Assembly (NCBI GenBank): GCA_964349835.1
Contig: CAYGID010000004.1
Span: forward strand, 1-64,000
From: JAQVSH01 sp964349835
Lineage (GTDB): Bacteria; Bacteroidota; Bacteroidia; Bacteroidales; UBA4181
Direction of reading: 5' to 3'
Length of the DNA: 64,000 nt
The notes below the pieces were generated by a model that did not search any database, was not told the origin of the DNA, and saw only the letters and a program-made list of their open reading frames with translations. This document shows positions 16,459 to 24,579 of this stretch, piece by piece. Position 1 is the first letter of the stretch. Each line of letters begins with the position of its first letter. The translations under genes were made by a program, and so were the position numbers.

Positions 16459-17220
16459 TGCCTCTATGGCAGCAGACGGGCTATCTATCGCCTCCGTTTG
16501 GGCCATTACATTTCTGATGACAACCGAAGCACACCAGCATCCGAAAAGAGGCGGCAAATAGGAGAGGGTTCCTGCTACCGAAAGCTTGTTAGCTTCATTT
16601 TCGGCCGGCCTCACGCTTTCGGGCCAGACCGGTTCGGTCGAGAAGATGACGTCGAAGCCCGTTTCAATGCCCATGCGCCTCAATCGCTTGCGGAGTGTGC
16701 TTGCCAAACGGCACTGGAACGACTTAGAAATATCGGTACATCGAATCTGCGAAGGATCGGCCTTTCCACCGGCACCCATCGAACTGACCACCCGGTTTCC
16801 TGCCTGTAAAGCATGGAAGATCAAAAAACTTTTGGGCGACAAGGTATCGATGGCATCCACTACATAGTCGTATTTCCGGGAGGCATAGCCGAAGAGAGGT
16901 TCATCGCGGAGATAGTCGGAACAAACGGTTAACTTCAGGTCGGGGTTAATGTCGAGAAGCCTGGCGGCCATCACCTCTGCCTTTTTCATCCCCGTGGTAC
17001 TCACTAACGCAGCAAGCTGGCGATTTCTATTGCCGGGCTGTACCACATCGCCATCAACAATGGTCATAGTGCCAACTCCGGCACGGCAGATCATTTCGGC
17101 CGCATAGGCGCCCACTCCACCAAGGCCCACAACCAACACATGTGCCTCGTGCAGCCTCTTTAGTGCCGCTTCGCCTGCCATAAGCAGGGTTCTCTCTTGC
17201 CATTCGGGAATCGGGTACAT
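16453..17220 (-). CDS. tcdA: tRNA threonylcarbamoyladenosine dehydratase (ThiF/E1-like)
   Basis: A 255-residue E1-like enzyme. It has the nucleotide loop VVGLGGVGAYAAEMICRAGVG, then IVDGDVVQPGNRNRQ (the D-x-V-x-x-x-N-x-N-R-Q motif of ThiF/MoeB proteins) and YDYVVDAIDTLSPK. The length and the absence of a zinc-binding CxxC pair point to TcdA/CsdL rather than ThiF or MoeB. TcdA uses ATP to cyclise the t6A modification at position 37 of ANN-decoding tRNAs. It is the last gene of a minus-strand unit after GH16 and ligA, with a 9-bp gap to ligA. Confidence 0.88.
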   Translation of the reverse strand: MYPIPEWQERTLLMAGEAALKRLHEAHVLVVGLGGVGAYAAEMICRAGVGTMTIVDGDVVQPGNRNRQLAALVSTTGMKKAEVMAARLLDINPDLKLTVCSDYLRDEPLFGYASRKYDYVVDAIDTLSPKSFLIFHALQAGNRVVSSMGAGGKADPSQIRCTDISKSFQCRLASTLRKRLRRMGIETGFDVIFSTEPVWPESVRPAENEANKLSVAGTLSYLPPLFGCWCASVVIRNVMAQTEAIDSPSAAIEAL

Positions 17221-17229
17221 AAGGGTATC

Positions 17230-19281
17230 TTAACCAATCATTTTGCGAAACGTCTCCTCGTTGAGAATGGGAACACCCAGCAACTCGGCTTTTTTTCGCT
17301 TTTCGGGTCCCATGTTTTCGCCTGCCAGCAGATAGTCGGTTTTAGCCGAAACCGATCCGGTATTTCTACCCCCATGCAATTCAATGAGGCGTTTCATCTC
17401 CTCTCTCGATACCGAAAAGAGTCCGCTCACCACAATGCTCTTCCCCGAAAGAGCGTTACTTAAAAGCGGGGTTCTATCTTGATGAACTGCAAATTGCAAT
17501 CCAAACGCCCTCAGGCGGGTAATTTGCTCCAGATTGTCCGGATCAGAAAAATAGGCGCGAACCGATAATGCTATTTTTTCGCCAATCTCCTCTACAGCCA
17601 GTAACTGCTCCATATCGGCCAGCATAAGGGCATCTATATCTTGAAAATGGCGAGCCAACCGCTTGGCTACGGTTTCGCCTACAAACCTGATTCCCAAGGC
17701 AAATAATACTCTTTCGAAAGGCACCTCGCGTGCACTGGCAATCCCGTTTAACATATTGGCAACGCTCTTTTCACGAAAACTGATCTTTCGTCCGGGTTGT
17801 CCCGAGGCATCAATCATGCTCTTCTCCAGCCCTAACAACTGATCGGACCGCAGCGAAAAGAGATCGGCGCAATCTTTTACCAAGCCCTGGTCGTAAAGAA
17901 GTGCAACTTTCCCCTCGCCGAGGCTATCTATATTCAAGGCTCTCCTGCCAATAAAATGCTCTATTCTTCCCTTCTGCTGCGGTGGGCAGGATGCCCCATT
18001 CGGACAGTACCGTGCAACCTCGCCCTCCTGCCTGACCAGCGTAGTGCCACATTCCGGGCACTGGGAAGGAAAGAGAACAGGCTTCGACTTATCGTCGCGC
18101 CTGTCGAAATGAACCCCGGTAATCTTGGGAATAATTTCGCCGCCCTTTTCAACGTACACCCAGTCGTGAAGCCGAATATCGAGTAGTTCCATCTGGTCGG
18201 CGTTGTGCAAGGTTGCCCTTTTTACGGTAGTGCCGGCAAGCAGCACAGGTTTCAGATTGGCAACCGGGGTCACCGCACCGGTGCGGCCCACCTGATAATC
18301 TATCGAAAGAATACGCGTTTCGGCTTGCTCAGCCTTAAACTTATACGAAATAGCCCATCGGGGCACCTTGGCGGTAAATCCCAACTGCTTCTGCTGCTGA
18401 AGACTATCCACTTTTATCACGATTCCGTCAATCCCGAAAGGAAGCGAGAAACGCTGGCTATCCCACTTATGAATAAAAGCAAGCACCTCATCCATCCCCG
18501 AACAGGCCTCTGCATAGTGGGCCACTTTAAAACCCCACTCCCCGGCTTTCTGCAGATTGCCCAAATGCGATCCGGTAGGAGGAGCATCGGAAACCATTCC
18601 GTAAATAAGGCAATCGAGACTACGAGCAGCTACTACGACAGGGTTCTGCAGTTTGAGCGTTCCGGCAGCAGCATTGCGCGGATTGGCAAAGGGGGGCTCG
18701 TCTAGTTCGATCCGTACCCTGTTCAGCTCCTCGAACACAGCGGTCGGCATAATCACCTCACCACGCATCTCAAGCTCTCCGGGATAGTGGCTCCCCCTCA
18801 GGGTAAGCGGCAACGACTTAATGGTACGTACATTTGCGGTCACATCGTCGCCTTTTTCACCGTCGCCACGAGTAACCGCCCGCTCAAACCGGCCCTCCCG
18901 ATAGAGAAGACTGATGGAACTCCCGTCGTACTTCAATTCGCAGACATAAGTGAAGGGTTCGCCATTAAGACCCTTGGCCACTCTGGCATCGAACTCCCGC
19001 AGCTCCGCCTCGTTATAGGTGTTTCCCAGCGAGAGCATGGGCTCCTTATGAGCCACCTGCAAAAAATCGACAGTCAAATCGCTGCCCACTCGTTGGGTGG
19101 GCGAATGGGGATCAAAGAATTGGGGATACTGCGCCTCCAGAGTCTCGAGCTCCTTAACCAACTCATCGTAAATCTGATCGGGTAGGGCAGGAGAGGCCAA
19201 AACGTAATAGGAGTAATTCAGTTCGTTAATCTTCGCCCGAAGGTGGAGAATACGCTCCCAGTCGCCATCTTTCTGTATCAT
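17230..19281 (-). CDS. ligA: NAD-dependent DNA ligase
   Basis: A 683-residue LigA of normal length. It has the N-terminal Ia domain (LNYSYYVL...IYDELVKEL), the adenylation domain with active-site lysine K117 in ELKYDGSS, the OB domain, the zinc finger (CPECGTTLV...CPNGASCP), HhH repeats (AKRLARHFQDIDALMLADMEQLLAVEEIGEKIA) and a C-terminal BRCT domain (LSGKSIVVSGLF...AKTDYLLAGENMGPEKRKKAELLG). It seals nicks during replication and repair. It lies 9 bp after the GH16 gene and 9 bp before tcdA, so all three probably share one transcript from the GH16 promoter. Confidence 0.97.
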   Translation of the reverse strand: MIQKDGDWERILHLRAKINELNYSYYVLASPALPDQIYDELVKELETLEAQYPQFFDPHSPTQRVGSDLTVDFLQVAHKEPMLSLGNTYNEAELREFDARVAKGLNGEPFTYVCELKYDGSSISLLYREGRFERAVTRGDGEKGDDVTANVRTIKSLPLTLRGSHYPGELEMRGEVIMPTAVFEELNRVRIELDEPPFANPRNAAAGTLKLQNPVVVAARSLDCLIYGMVSDAPPTGSHLGNLQKAGEWGFKVAHYAEACSGMDEVLAFIHKWDSQRFSLPFGIDGIVIKVDSLQQQKQLGFTAKVPRWAISYKFKAEQAETRILSIDYQVGRTGAVTPVANLKPVLLAGTTVKRATLHNADQMELLDIRLHDWVYVEKGGEIIPKITGVHFDRRDDKSKPVLFPSQCPECGTTLVRQEGEVARYCPNGASCPPQQKGRIEHFIGRRALNIDSLGEGKVALLYDQGLVKDCADLFSLRSDQLLGLEKSMIDASGQPGRKISFREKSVANMLNGIASAREVPFERVLFALGIRFVGETVAKRLARHFQDIDALMLADMEQLLAVEEIGEKIALSVRAYFSDPDNLEQITRLRAFGLQFAVHQDRTPLLSNALSGKSIVVSGLFSVSREEMKRLIELHGGRNTGSVSAKTDYLLAGENMGPEKRKKAELLGVPILNEETFRKMIG

Positions 19282-19290
19282 TACAAGAAT

Positions 19291-20076
19291 CTATTGGTAA
19301 TACCGCACCCAATCAATGGAATAATTCAATGGCAGACAGTTTTCATCAACACCTTTTGTTCCACCCCAGGCACCTCCAAACGCGAGATTCAACAGTAGAT
19401 AGTGGGGCTTGTCGAAACGCCAGTATTCGGGTAGAGTGCTGTTTTTTGTGTAGGTATGGTACTTCCGTCCGTCGATGAAAAAGTCGAGACGGTCGGGATA
19501 CCACTCAACGGCGTAAACATGAAAGGCGGTATGTGCATCATCGAGCATCACGCTATTGCTCTGCTTTACCTTCGATGCATCTTTCCGCGAGCCGGGTGTG
19601 TGAACCGTAGCGTAAATTTTTTGGGGTTCGAACCCCACATTCTCCATGATGTCGATCTCGCCGCATTCGGGCCATCCCACATCACGAATATCGGTTCCCA
19701 TCATCCAAATGGCCGGCCATGAACCCAATCCCAACGGCAGTTGAGCGCACACCTCGATTCTGCCATAAAAGAAGGCGTATCTTCCGAGAGTATTGATGCT
19801 CCCCGAAGTAATGGGGTAATCGCCCTTGGTCTCCTTTCTGGCAGTAATTACCAGAAATCCTTTTTCTTGCGAAACATTTTTTTTGTTCTCTTTTGTATAA
19901 TATTGCAACTCCTTATTTCTGACATATCCCTCCTCGTACGACCATTTAGCCGGGTCGGGAAGACCGTTCTTATCAAATTCGTCCGACCATGTCAAGGTAT
20001 TGATTTGAGGGTTGTACTGGCCTTGCATTTGTAAGGGCAGCCAAAGGAAGATAATGAGAAATAGTAGGTTTTTCAT
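19291..20076 (-). CDS. secreted glycoside hydrolase family 16 (beta-glucanase type)
   Basis: A 261-residue protein with a signal peptide (MKNLLFLIIFLWLPLQMQG, cleavage near residue 19-20, no lipobox) and a single GH16 domain. The catalytic motif EIDIME spans residues 140-145: E140 is the nucleophile and E145 the acid/base. ELQYYT near residue 56 and WPAIWMMG near 120 are typical of the laminarinase-like subgroup, so beta-1,3-glucan is a reasonable substrate guess but is not shown. No SusC/SusD, transporter or sugar regulator is nearby. Instead it heads a unit with ligA and tcdA, an unexpected partnership for a glycan enzyme. Confidence 0.92.
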   Translation of the reverse strand: MKNLLFLIIFLWLPLQMQGQYNPQINTLTWSDEFDKNGLPDPAKWSYEEGYVRNKELQYYTKENKKNVSQEKGFLVITARKETKGDYPITSGSINTLGRYAFFYGRIEVCAQLPLGLGSWPAIWMMGTDIRDVGWPECGEIDIMENVGFEPQKIYATVHTPGSRKDASKVKQSNSVMLDDAHTAFHVYAVEWYPDRLDFFIDGRKYHTYTKNSTLPEYWRFDKPHYLLLNLAFGGAWGGTKGVDENCLPLNYSIDWVRYYQ

Positions 20077-20104
20077 ACCATGCAGATTTGAAAGGGTTGT
20101 TAAC

Positions 20105-20112
20105 CAAAGATA
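20105..20112 (-). promoter_or_regulatory. -7 box of the GH16-ligA-tcdA unit
   Basis: Minus-strand TATCTTTG, 29 bp upstream of the GH16 ATG. On the plus strand TAACTTTA (20156-20163, one mismatch) may serve the divergent 5-formyl-THF cyclo-ligase gene. Confidence 0.6.
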
Positions 20113-20184
20113 GAGAAAACCGGTCTATGCCAAAGGAATTGTAAGCGAAATTTCGTAACTTTAAGCAACGTATAACCCCGACGT

Positions 20185-20787
20185 ATGGAAGATTACAAAG
20201 AGATTGATGAGAAGAAGGCAGCACTCAGAAGAGAAGTTTCACTAAAAAAGGCGCTCTTTCTCTCGGGTAACTATCAAAAAGAACGTGCAGTTCAATCCGG
20301 CTACATCAAAAAAAAGCTTGAAGAGAGTTTGGCCTTTTCGAATGCAAGAATGATTCTGTTGTATGCCTCTCTGCCCGACGAGGTGGATACTGATGAGTGG
20401 ATATCGCAGTGGAGCCAAACAAAAACAATCGTAATGCCCTGTGTGGGAAGCTCAGAAGAACCGCTTCTCCGAACCTTTACCGGGTGGAACAAAATGGAGA
20501 TAGAACCACGCTTTGGCATTCGACAACCCCTAGGCTCGGTTTGTACCGACTTTACCTCTATCGATCTCGCTATTCTTCCTGGCGTTGCCTTCGATGGCAA
20601 CAACCGCAGATTGGGAAGGGGAAAAGGCTATTACGACCGACTTCTCCCTTATCTTTCGAAAGCCTTCAGAATCGGAGTCTGTTTTCACTTTCAACTTGTA
20701 CCCCATATCCCTGTAGGACCACTCGACATGCCCGTCGATGCAGTGTATAGAGGAATCAGCTCCGGAAAAGCTACTACATCTTTGTAA
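20185..20787 (+). CDS. 5-formyltetrahydrofolate cyclo-ligase
   Basis: A 200-residue protein of normal length for the YgfA/MTHFS family. The N-terminal KKAALRREVSLKKA region binds ATP phosphates. The C-terminal signature is LAILPGVAFDGNNRRLGRGKGYYDRLL, with the glycine-rich LGRGKGYYDR loop. It converts 5-formyl-THF to 5,10-methenyl-THF using ATP, which fits the nearby gcvT and serine/glycine genes that feed the folate one-carbon pool. Its last 14 bp overlap korC on the other strand. Confidence 0.93.
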   Translation: MEDYKEIDEKKAALRREVSLKKALFLSGNYQKERAVQSGYIKKKLEESLAFSNARMILLYASLPDEVDTDEWISQWSQTKTIVMPCVGSSEEPLLRTFTGWNKMEIEPRFGIRQPLGSVCTDFTSIDLAILPGVAFDGNNRRLGRGKGYYDRLLPYLSKAFRIGVCFHFQLVPHIPVGPLDMPVDAVYRGISSGKATTSL

Positions 20788-21316
20788 CGCACTCGAATCC
20801 CCGTTGCAATGCTTTGGCATTGAGGGGTATCAGTTTATGGTGTCGTTCGGGCAGAGTATGTTTCAGACCATCAATCAGATCCTCGACCTTCAGGAGTGGC
20901 TTTATTTTTATAAATCCGCCCAAAAGAATCATATTGAAAATCTTTCCCGCATCCATTGCAAGGGCCTCAGCAGTTGCCTCCACTGTATAGATGTCAATGT
21001 CTTTCCGCTCGGGTCTACGCACAATGCCATTGGGATCGTATAACAAAACACCTCCCGGTTTTACTTTGGATTCAAATTTATCCATCGACTGTTGATTGAG
21101 GATAATGGCGGAGTCGAACGCGGTCAAAACCGGCGAGCTGATTTTGTCGTTACTCAGGATTACTGTTACATTGGCTGTACCACCCCTCATCTCGGGTCCG
21201 TAAGAGGGCATCCAACTAACCTCCATATTCTGTAACATGCCAGAATAGGCCAGAATCTTCCCCATCGAAAGGACTCCCTGCCCTCCAAACCCGGCAATTA
21301 TGATCTCTTCATTCAT
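20774..21316 (-). CDS. 2-oxoacid:ferredoxin oxidoreductase, gamma subunit
   Basis: A 180-residue protein with IIAGFGGQGVLSMGKILAYSG at the N-terminus and MSWMPSYGPEMRGGTANVTV-type residues (VSWMPSYGPEMRGG), the standard gamma-subunit signature of KorC/VorC/PorG. Together with the alpha, beta and ferredoxin subunits it forms an enzyme that oxidatively decarboxylates a 2-oxoacid to an acyl-CoA while reducing ferredoxin. It is the last gene of korD-korA-korB-korC, 4 bp after korB. Confidence 0.93.
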   Translation of the reverse strand: MNEEIIIAGFGGQGVLSMGKILAYSGMLQNMEVSWMPSYGPEMRGGTANVTVILSNDKISSPVLTAFDSAIILNQQSMDKFESKVKPGGVLLYDPNGIVRRPERKDIDIYTVEATAEALAMDAGKIFNMILLGGFIKIKPLLKVEDLIDGLKHTLPERHHKLIPLNAKALQRGFECVTKM

Positions 21317-21320
21317 TCCA

Positions 21321-22103
21321 TTAACGTTTTACGCGTTGACCATTCACTTTCACATCGCCCAGGGGGTACTCCGGAAACATATTCTCCTCCATCCAAACAT
21401 TCGCTTGGGTGGGAGTCATCTTCCATCCTGAACTGCAAGTAGAGACAATCTCTACTATACTGGTACCCTTGTTCTCCTTTTGCATTTCGAAGGCCGCCCT
21501 GATAGCTTTTTTGGCCTTACGTACCGCATTCGGATTATGAACCGATTGGCGCGTAATGTAATAGGTGCCCTCAAGATCAGCCAGCAAATCGGTTAACTTC
21601 AGGGGAAACCCGGCCGACTTGGTATCGCGCCCCGACGGGCTGGTGGCGGTTACCATTCCTTTCAGGGTGGTGGGAGCCATTTGTCCGCCGGTCATTCCGT
21701 AAATGCCGTTATTCACATAAATGATGGTGAAGTTTTCACCTCGGTTGCAAGCGTGAATGGTTTCGCCGGTTCCAATAGCAGCCAAGTCGCCATCGCCCTG
21801 ATAGGTAAAGACCGTATGTTGGGGCAGAACTCTTTTCAACCCCGAAGCCACCGCAGTAGCACGCCCGTGGGCAGCCTGGATCATGTCGAAGGTGAAAAAA
21901 TCGTAGAGTAAGACTGCACAGCCTACAGGCGAAACACCGACAGTACTCTCCTCGGCATTCATCTCTTCGACTACCTCAGCAATGATTCTCACAATGGTGC
22001 CGTGGCTGCAGCCCGGACAGAAGTTAAAGGTGGTATCGGTGAGTAATCTACTCTTCTTGTACACCGGATTTCCAGCCGGTATCAATATCTGTTGTTTGTC
22101 CAT
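21321..22103 (-). CDS. 2-oxoacid:ferredoxin oxidoreductase, beta (thiamine diphosphate) subunit
   Basis: A 260-residue subunit. The N-terminal FNFCPGCSHGTIVR carries the cysteine pair typical of the beta chain. The ThDP-binding segment is GDGDLAAIGTGETIHACNRG...IIYVNNGIYGMTGGQ. The C-terminal DVKVNGQRVKR is ordinary. The cofactor depends on thiamine, which links this complex to the TPP-controlled thi operon 13 kb away (physiological inference). The substrate could be 2-oxoglutarate (Kor) or branched-chain 2-oxoacids (Vor); sequence alone does not decide. Confidence 0.93.
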   Translation of the reverse strand: MDKQQILIPAGNPVYKKSRLLTDTTFNFCPGCSHGTIVRIIAEVVEEMNAEESTVGVSPVGCAVLLYDFFTFDMIQAAHGRATAVASGLKRVLPQHTVFTYQGDGDLAAIGTGETIHACNRGENFTIIYVNNGIYGMTGGQMAPTTLKGMVTATSPSGRDTKSAGFPLKLTDLLADLEGTYYITRQSVHNPNAVRKAKKAIRAAFEMQKENKGTSIVEIVSTCSSGWKMTPTQANVWMEENMFPEYPLGDVKVNGQRVKR

Positions 22104-22115
22104 GAAAGTTTCCGG

Positions 22116-23192
22116 TTAAGATTTCAGAAAAAGGGTTTCAAAACCATGAACTATGTCGTCGGGGGCATGCACAACACCGCCCATTCGTCCGTAATGCTCC
22201 ACTCTGGCCCTTCCTTTAACCGCCAGCTGCACATCTTCGACCATCTGTCCACAGCTCATTTCAACTGCTAAAAAGCCCTTTACACGGGCAGCCAGGTCAA
22301 AAAGCGGCTCCGAAGGAAAGGGAAATAGAGTAATCGGGCGCAACATACCAACCTTTAGCCCGCGTTGACGGAGCAATTGCATGCTTTTTTGCGCAATCCG
22401 GGCACTCGCACCATAGGCCACCAAAACATAGTCGGCATCTTCGCATCCTATCATCTCGTACTTTACCTCAACCTCCTGCATGCGCTTATATTTGCTCTGC
22501 AAATGAAGGTTATGCGCCTCCTGTATTAACGGGTCCAGATTCAGGGAGGTAATGTGATGCCGGGTCTGCCCGGGCTTCTTTCCGGTAGTGGCCCAATCGG
22601 GATAGGTGGTAATCTTTCCAAGCGCTTCGGGGAGAACCACCTTCTCCATCATTTGCCCGATTACACCATCCGATAAGATCATAACCGGATTTCGGTATCT
22701 GAAGGCAATTTCAAAAGCCGGAGCCACAAAATCGGCCATCTCTTGCGCGCTGGCAGGAGCCAACACAAGCATCTTATAATCGCCATGACCGCCTCCCTTA
22801 ACAACCTGAAAATAGTCGGATTGTGCAGGTTGAATGGTTCCCAAACCGGGACCGCCTCTGGCAATATCCACAATCACACAGGGCAACTCTGCACCGGCAA
22901 TGTATGATATTCCCTCCATCATCAGGCTCAACCCGGGACTGGAGGTCGAAGTCATAACCCGACGTCCGGCCGATGCCGCCCCATAAACCATATTGATAGC
23001 GGCCACTTCGCTTTCGGCCTGCAAGATCTCCACCCCACACGCCCTTGCATCATTCTGGTCTATCATATATTCCATGATTTCGGTCTGTGGGGTAATCGGG
23101 TATCCGAAGTAGGCGTCTATGCCTGCACGGATGGCAGCTTCGGCAATGGCCTCATTGCCCTTCAGAAATTGTATTTTTTCCATTCGATTCAA
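22116..23192 (-). CDS. 2-oxoacid:ferredoxin oxidoreductase, alpha subunit (KorA/VorB type)
   Basis: A 358-residue subunit beginning IQFLKGNEAIAEAAIRAGIDAYFGYPITPQTEI, the conserved pyrimidine-binding domain of 2-oxoacid:ferredoxin oxidoreductase alpha chains. It continues with MTSTSSPGLSLMMEGISYIAGAELP and IARGGPGLGTIQPAQSDYFQ. The C-terminal domain II contains MLRPITLFPFP. In Bacteroides this protein is usually called VorB (3-methyl-2-oxobutanoate) although 2-oxoglutarate is also possible. It lies 28 bp after the ferredoxin subunit gene and 12 bp before the beta subunit. Confidence 0.93.
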   Translation of the reverse strand: MNRMEKIQFLKGNEAIAEAAIRAGIDAYFGYPITPQTEIMEYMIDQNDARACGVEILQAESEVAAINMVYGAASAGRRVMTSTSSPGLSLMMEGISYIAGAELPCVIVDIARGGPGLGTIQPAQSDYFQVVKGGGHGDYKMLVLAPASAQEMADFVAPAFEIAFRYRNPVMILSDGVIGQMMEKVVLPEALGKITTYPDWATTGKKPGQTRHHITSLNLDPLIQEAHNLHLQSKYKRMQEVEVKYEMIGCEDADYVLVAYGASARIAQKSMQLLRQRGLKVGMLRPITLFPFPSEPLFDLAARVKGFLAVEMSCGQMVEDVQLAVKGRARVEHYGRMGGVVHAPDDIVHGFETLFLKS

Positions 23193-23220
23193 GAATAAAT
23201 GATAAACGTGTGCTCTGCTG

Positions 23221-23448
23221 CTATTCCTGTTTAATGCGGAAAACAGTGATCACGCCGTCGGGGCAAACCACTCCGCAATTCGTACATCCGGTGCATGCGT
23301 CGGGGTTAGCCATGTAAGAATAGTGATATCCCTTTCGGTTCACATTGGCATGCATATCGATGACCTGGTGCGGACATGAAACTTTGCACACTTCGCATCC
23401 CTTGCAGCGTTCAATGTCAACCAGAATAGTTCCTTTCGCTTTCGCCAT
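23221..23448 (-). CDS. 4Fe-4S ferredoxin-type delta subunit of the 2-oxoacid oxidoreductase
   Basis: A 75-residue protein with two 4Fe-4S motifs, CKGCEVCKVSCP and CTGCTNCGVVCP, that pass electrons out of the complex. The ATG at 23448 (MAKAKGTILVDIERC) is used. The longer frame from 23511 would overlap the -7 box at 23499-23506 and add 21 residues with no ferredoxin character. It is the first gene of the four-gene operon, probably giving the order delta, alpha, beta, gamma. Confidence 0.93.
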   Translation of the reverse strand: MAKAKGTILVDIERCKGCEVCKVSCPHQVIDMHANVNRKGYHYSYMANPDACTGCTNCGVVCPDGVITVFRIKQE

Positions 23449-23498
23449 ATAGTCTGTTTTTAGGTGTAAGGCAACCTTTAATTGCCCAACTGCATAGG

Positions 23499-23506
23499 CA
23501 AAAATA
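23499..23506 (-). promoter_or_regulatory. -7 box of the 2-oxoacid oxidoreductase operon
   Basis: Minus-strand TATTTTTG (plus-strand CAAAAATA), about 50 bp upstream of the ferredoxin ATG at 23448. It supports the shorter start. Confidence 0.6.
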
Positions 23507-23529
23507 CACAATCTACCGTAATAACGAAG

Positions 23530-23599
23530 GCGATTTCTAAAATCGCGGGGCAGGGAATGGCCTTAAACAGGAGAAGCCATCCTTTTGGGATGGCTTCTC
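23530..23599 (-). terminator. hairpins after serA
   Basis: A perfect 12-bp stem GAGAAGCCATCC / GGATGGCTTCTC (23571-23599, loop TTTTG) begins 19 bp past the serA stop. A second perfect 7-bp stem GCGATTT/AAATCGC (23530-23546) follows. Neither has a T tract, so termination is inferred from position and stem strength. Confidence 0.65.
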
Positions 23600-23617
23600 T
23601 ATGGAATAGATAGACGT

Positions 23618-24544
23618 TTAGAACTTGTTAACCTGATACTTACAATCGCCGTTGTTAAAGAAATCAACAATCTGACGGGCAGCTGCAAGACCAGCATTAA
23701 TGTTGGCCTCAGCCGTTTCGGCGCCCACTTTTTTGGGTGTGGCAAAAGCTCTCAAACCAAAAGAATCACGAAATTTCGGATAACTGTCGGGGGCAATATC
23801 CGACGCATATTTCAGATCAGAACGTTCTAACAAAGCTTTATACAAACCGGCTTCATCGATAACCTCTTTGCGGGCCGTATTCACCAGCGTACCCCCTTTG
23901 GGCATGGTCGAAACCAGATCGTATCCGATAGAGCTCTTAGTCTTTGGTGTTGCAGGGATATGGAGCGACACGTACTCGCAGTTGGCATATAACTCTTTTA
24001 CATCGGTTACAGGAGTAACGCCATCGGCAACCATCTCCTTTTCAGAAACAAAGGGGTCGAAGGCCGAAACTTCCATCCCGAAACCTTTACCCAAAGCGGC
24101 AACCAGTTTACCCACATTGCCATACGCGTGAATGCCCAATCGTTTTCCCTTGAGTTCGGTACCCGTGCCTGCACTAAAGTTATTCCTGGCCATGTACACC
24201 ATTAATCCAACGGCAAGTTCGGCCACAGCGTTCGAATTTTGACCAGGGGTATTCATAGCAACAATCTTCTTGGCCGAACAGGCCTCCAAATCCAGATTGT
24301 CGAACCCGGCTCCGGCCCTAACCACAACCTTCAGCGACGAAGCGGCCTCAATAACCTGAGAGCTAACCTTATCGCTGCGAACTATCAGGGCATCCACCTC
24401 GGATACCGCTTGAATCACCTCGGCTGTATCCTTATATTTCTCCAGAAGGAGCAATTGATATCCCGAGCTTTCGAGGATAGACCTGATTCCGTTCACTGCA
24501 ACATCGGCAAACGGCTTTTCTGTGGCAATCAAAACCTTTCTCAT
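23618..24544 (-). CDS. serA: D-3-phosphoglycerate dehydrogenase, short form without ACT domain
   Basis: A 308-residue D-2-hydroxyacid dehydrogenase. It has VVRAGAGFDNLDLEACSAKK, NTPGQNSNAVAELAVGLMVYMAR, the NAD-binding GIHAYGNVGKLVAALGKGFGMEVSAFDP and LVNTARKEVIDEAGL with the conserved arginine. Where most PGDHs have a catalytic histidine (TPHxG), this protein reads TPKKVGAET, a substitution I recall as shared by the Bacteroidota short subfamily. There is no C-terminal regulatory domain, so serine feedback is not expected in the usual way. The start at 24544 (MRKVLIATEKPF) is chosen over 24610. It follows serC by 35 bp; together they make the first two steps of serine synthesis. Confidence 0.93.
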   Translation of the reverse strand: MRKVLIATEKPFADVAVNGIRSILESSGYQLLLLEKYKDTAEVIQAVSEVDALIVRSDKVSSQVIEAASSLKVVVRAGAGFDNLDLEACSAKKIVAMNTPGQNSNAVAELAVGLMVYMARNNFSAGTGTELKGKRLGIHAYGNVGKLVAALGKGFGMEVSAFDPFVSEKEMVADGVTPVTDVKELYANCEYVSLHIPATPKTKSSIGYDLVSTMPKGGTLVNTARKEVIDEAGLYKALLERSDLKYASDIAPDSYPKFRDSFGLRAFATPKKVGAETAEANINAGLAAARQIVDFFNNGDCKYQVNKF

Positions 24545-24579
24545 GGGACAAATGCAATTATTTAGTTTCAGAGTCGATC

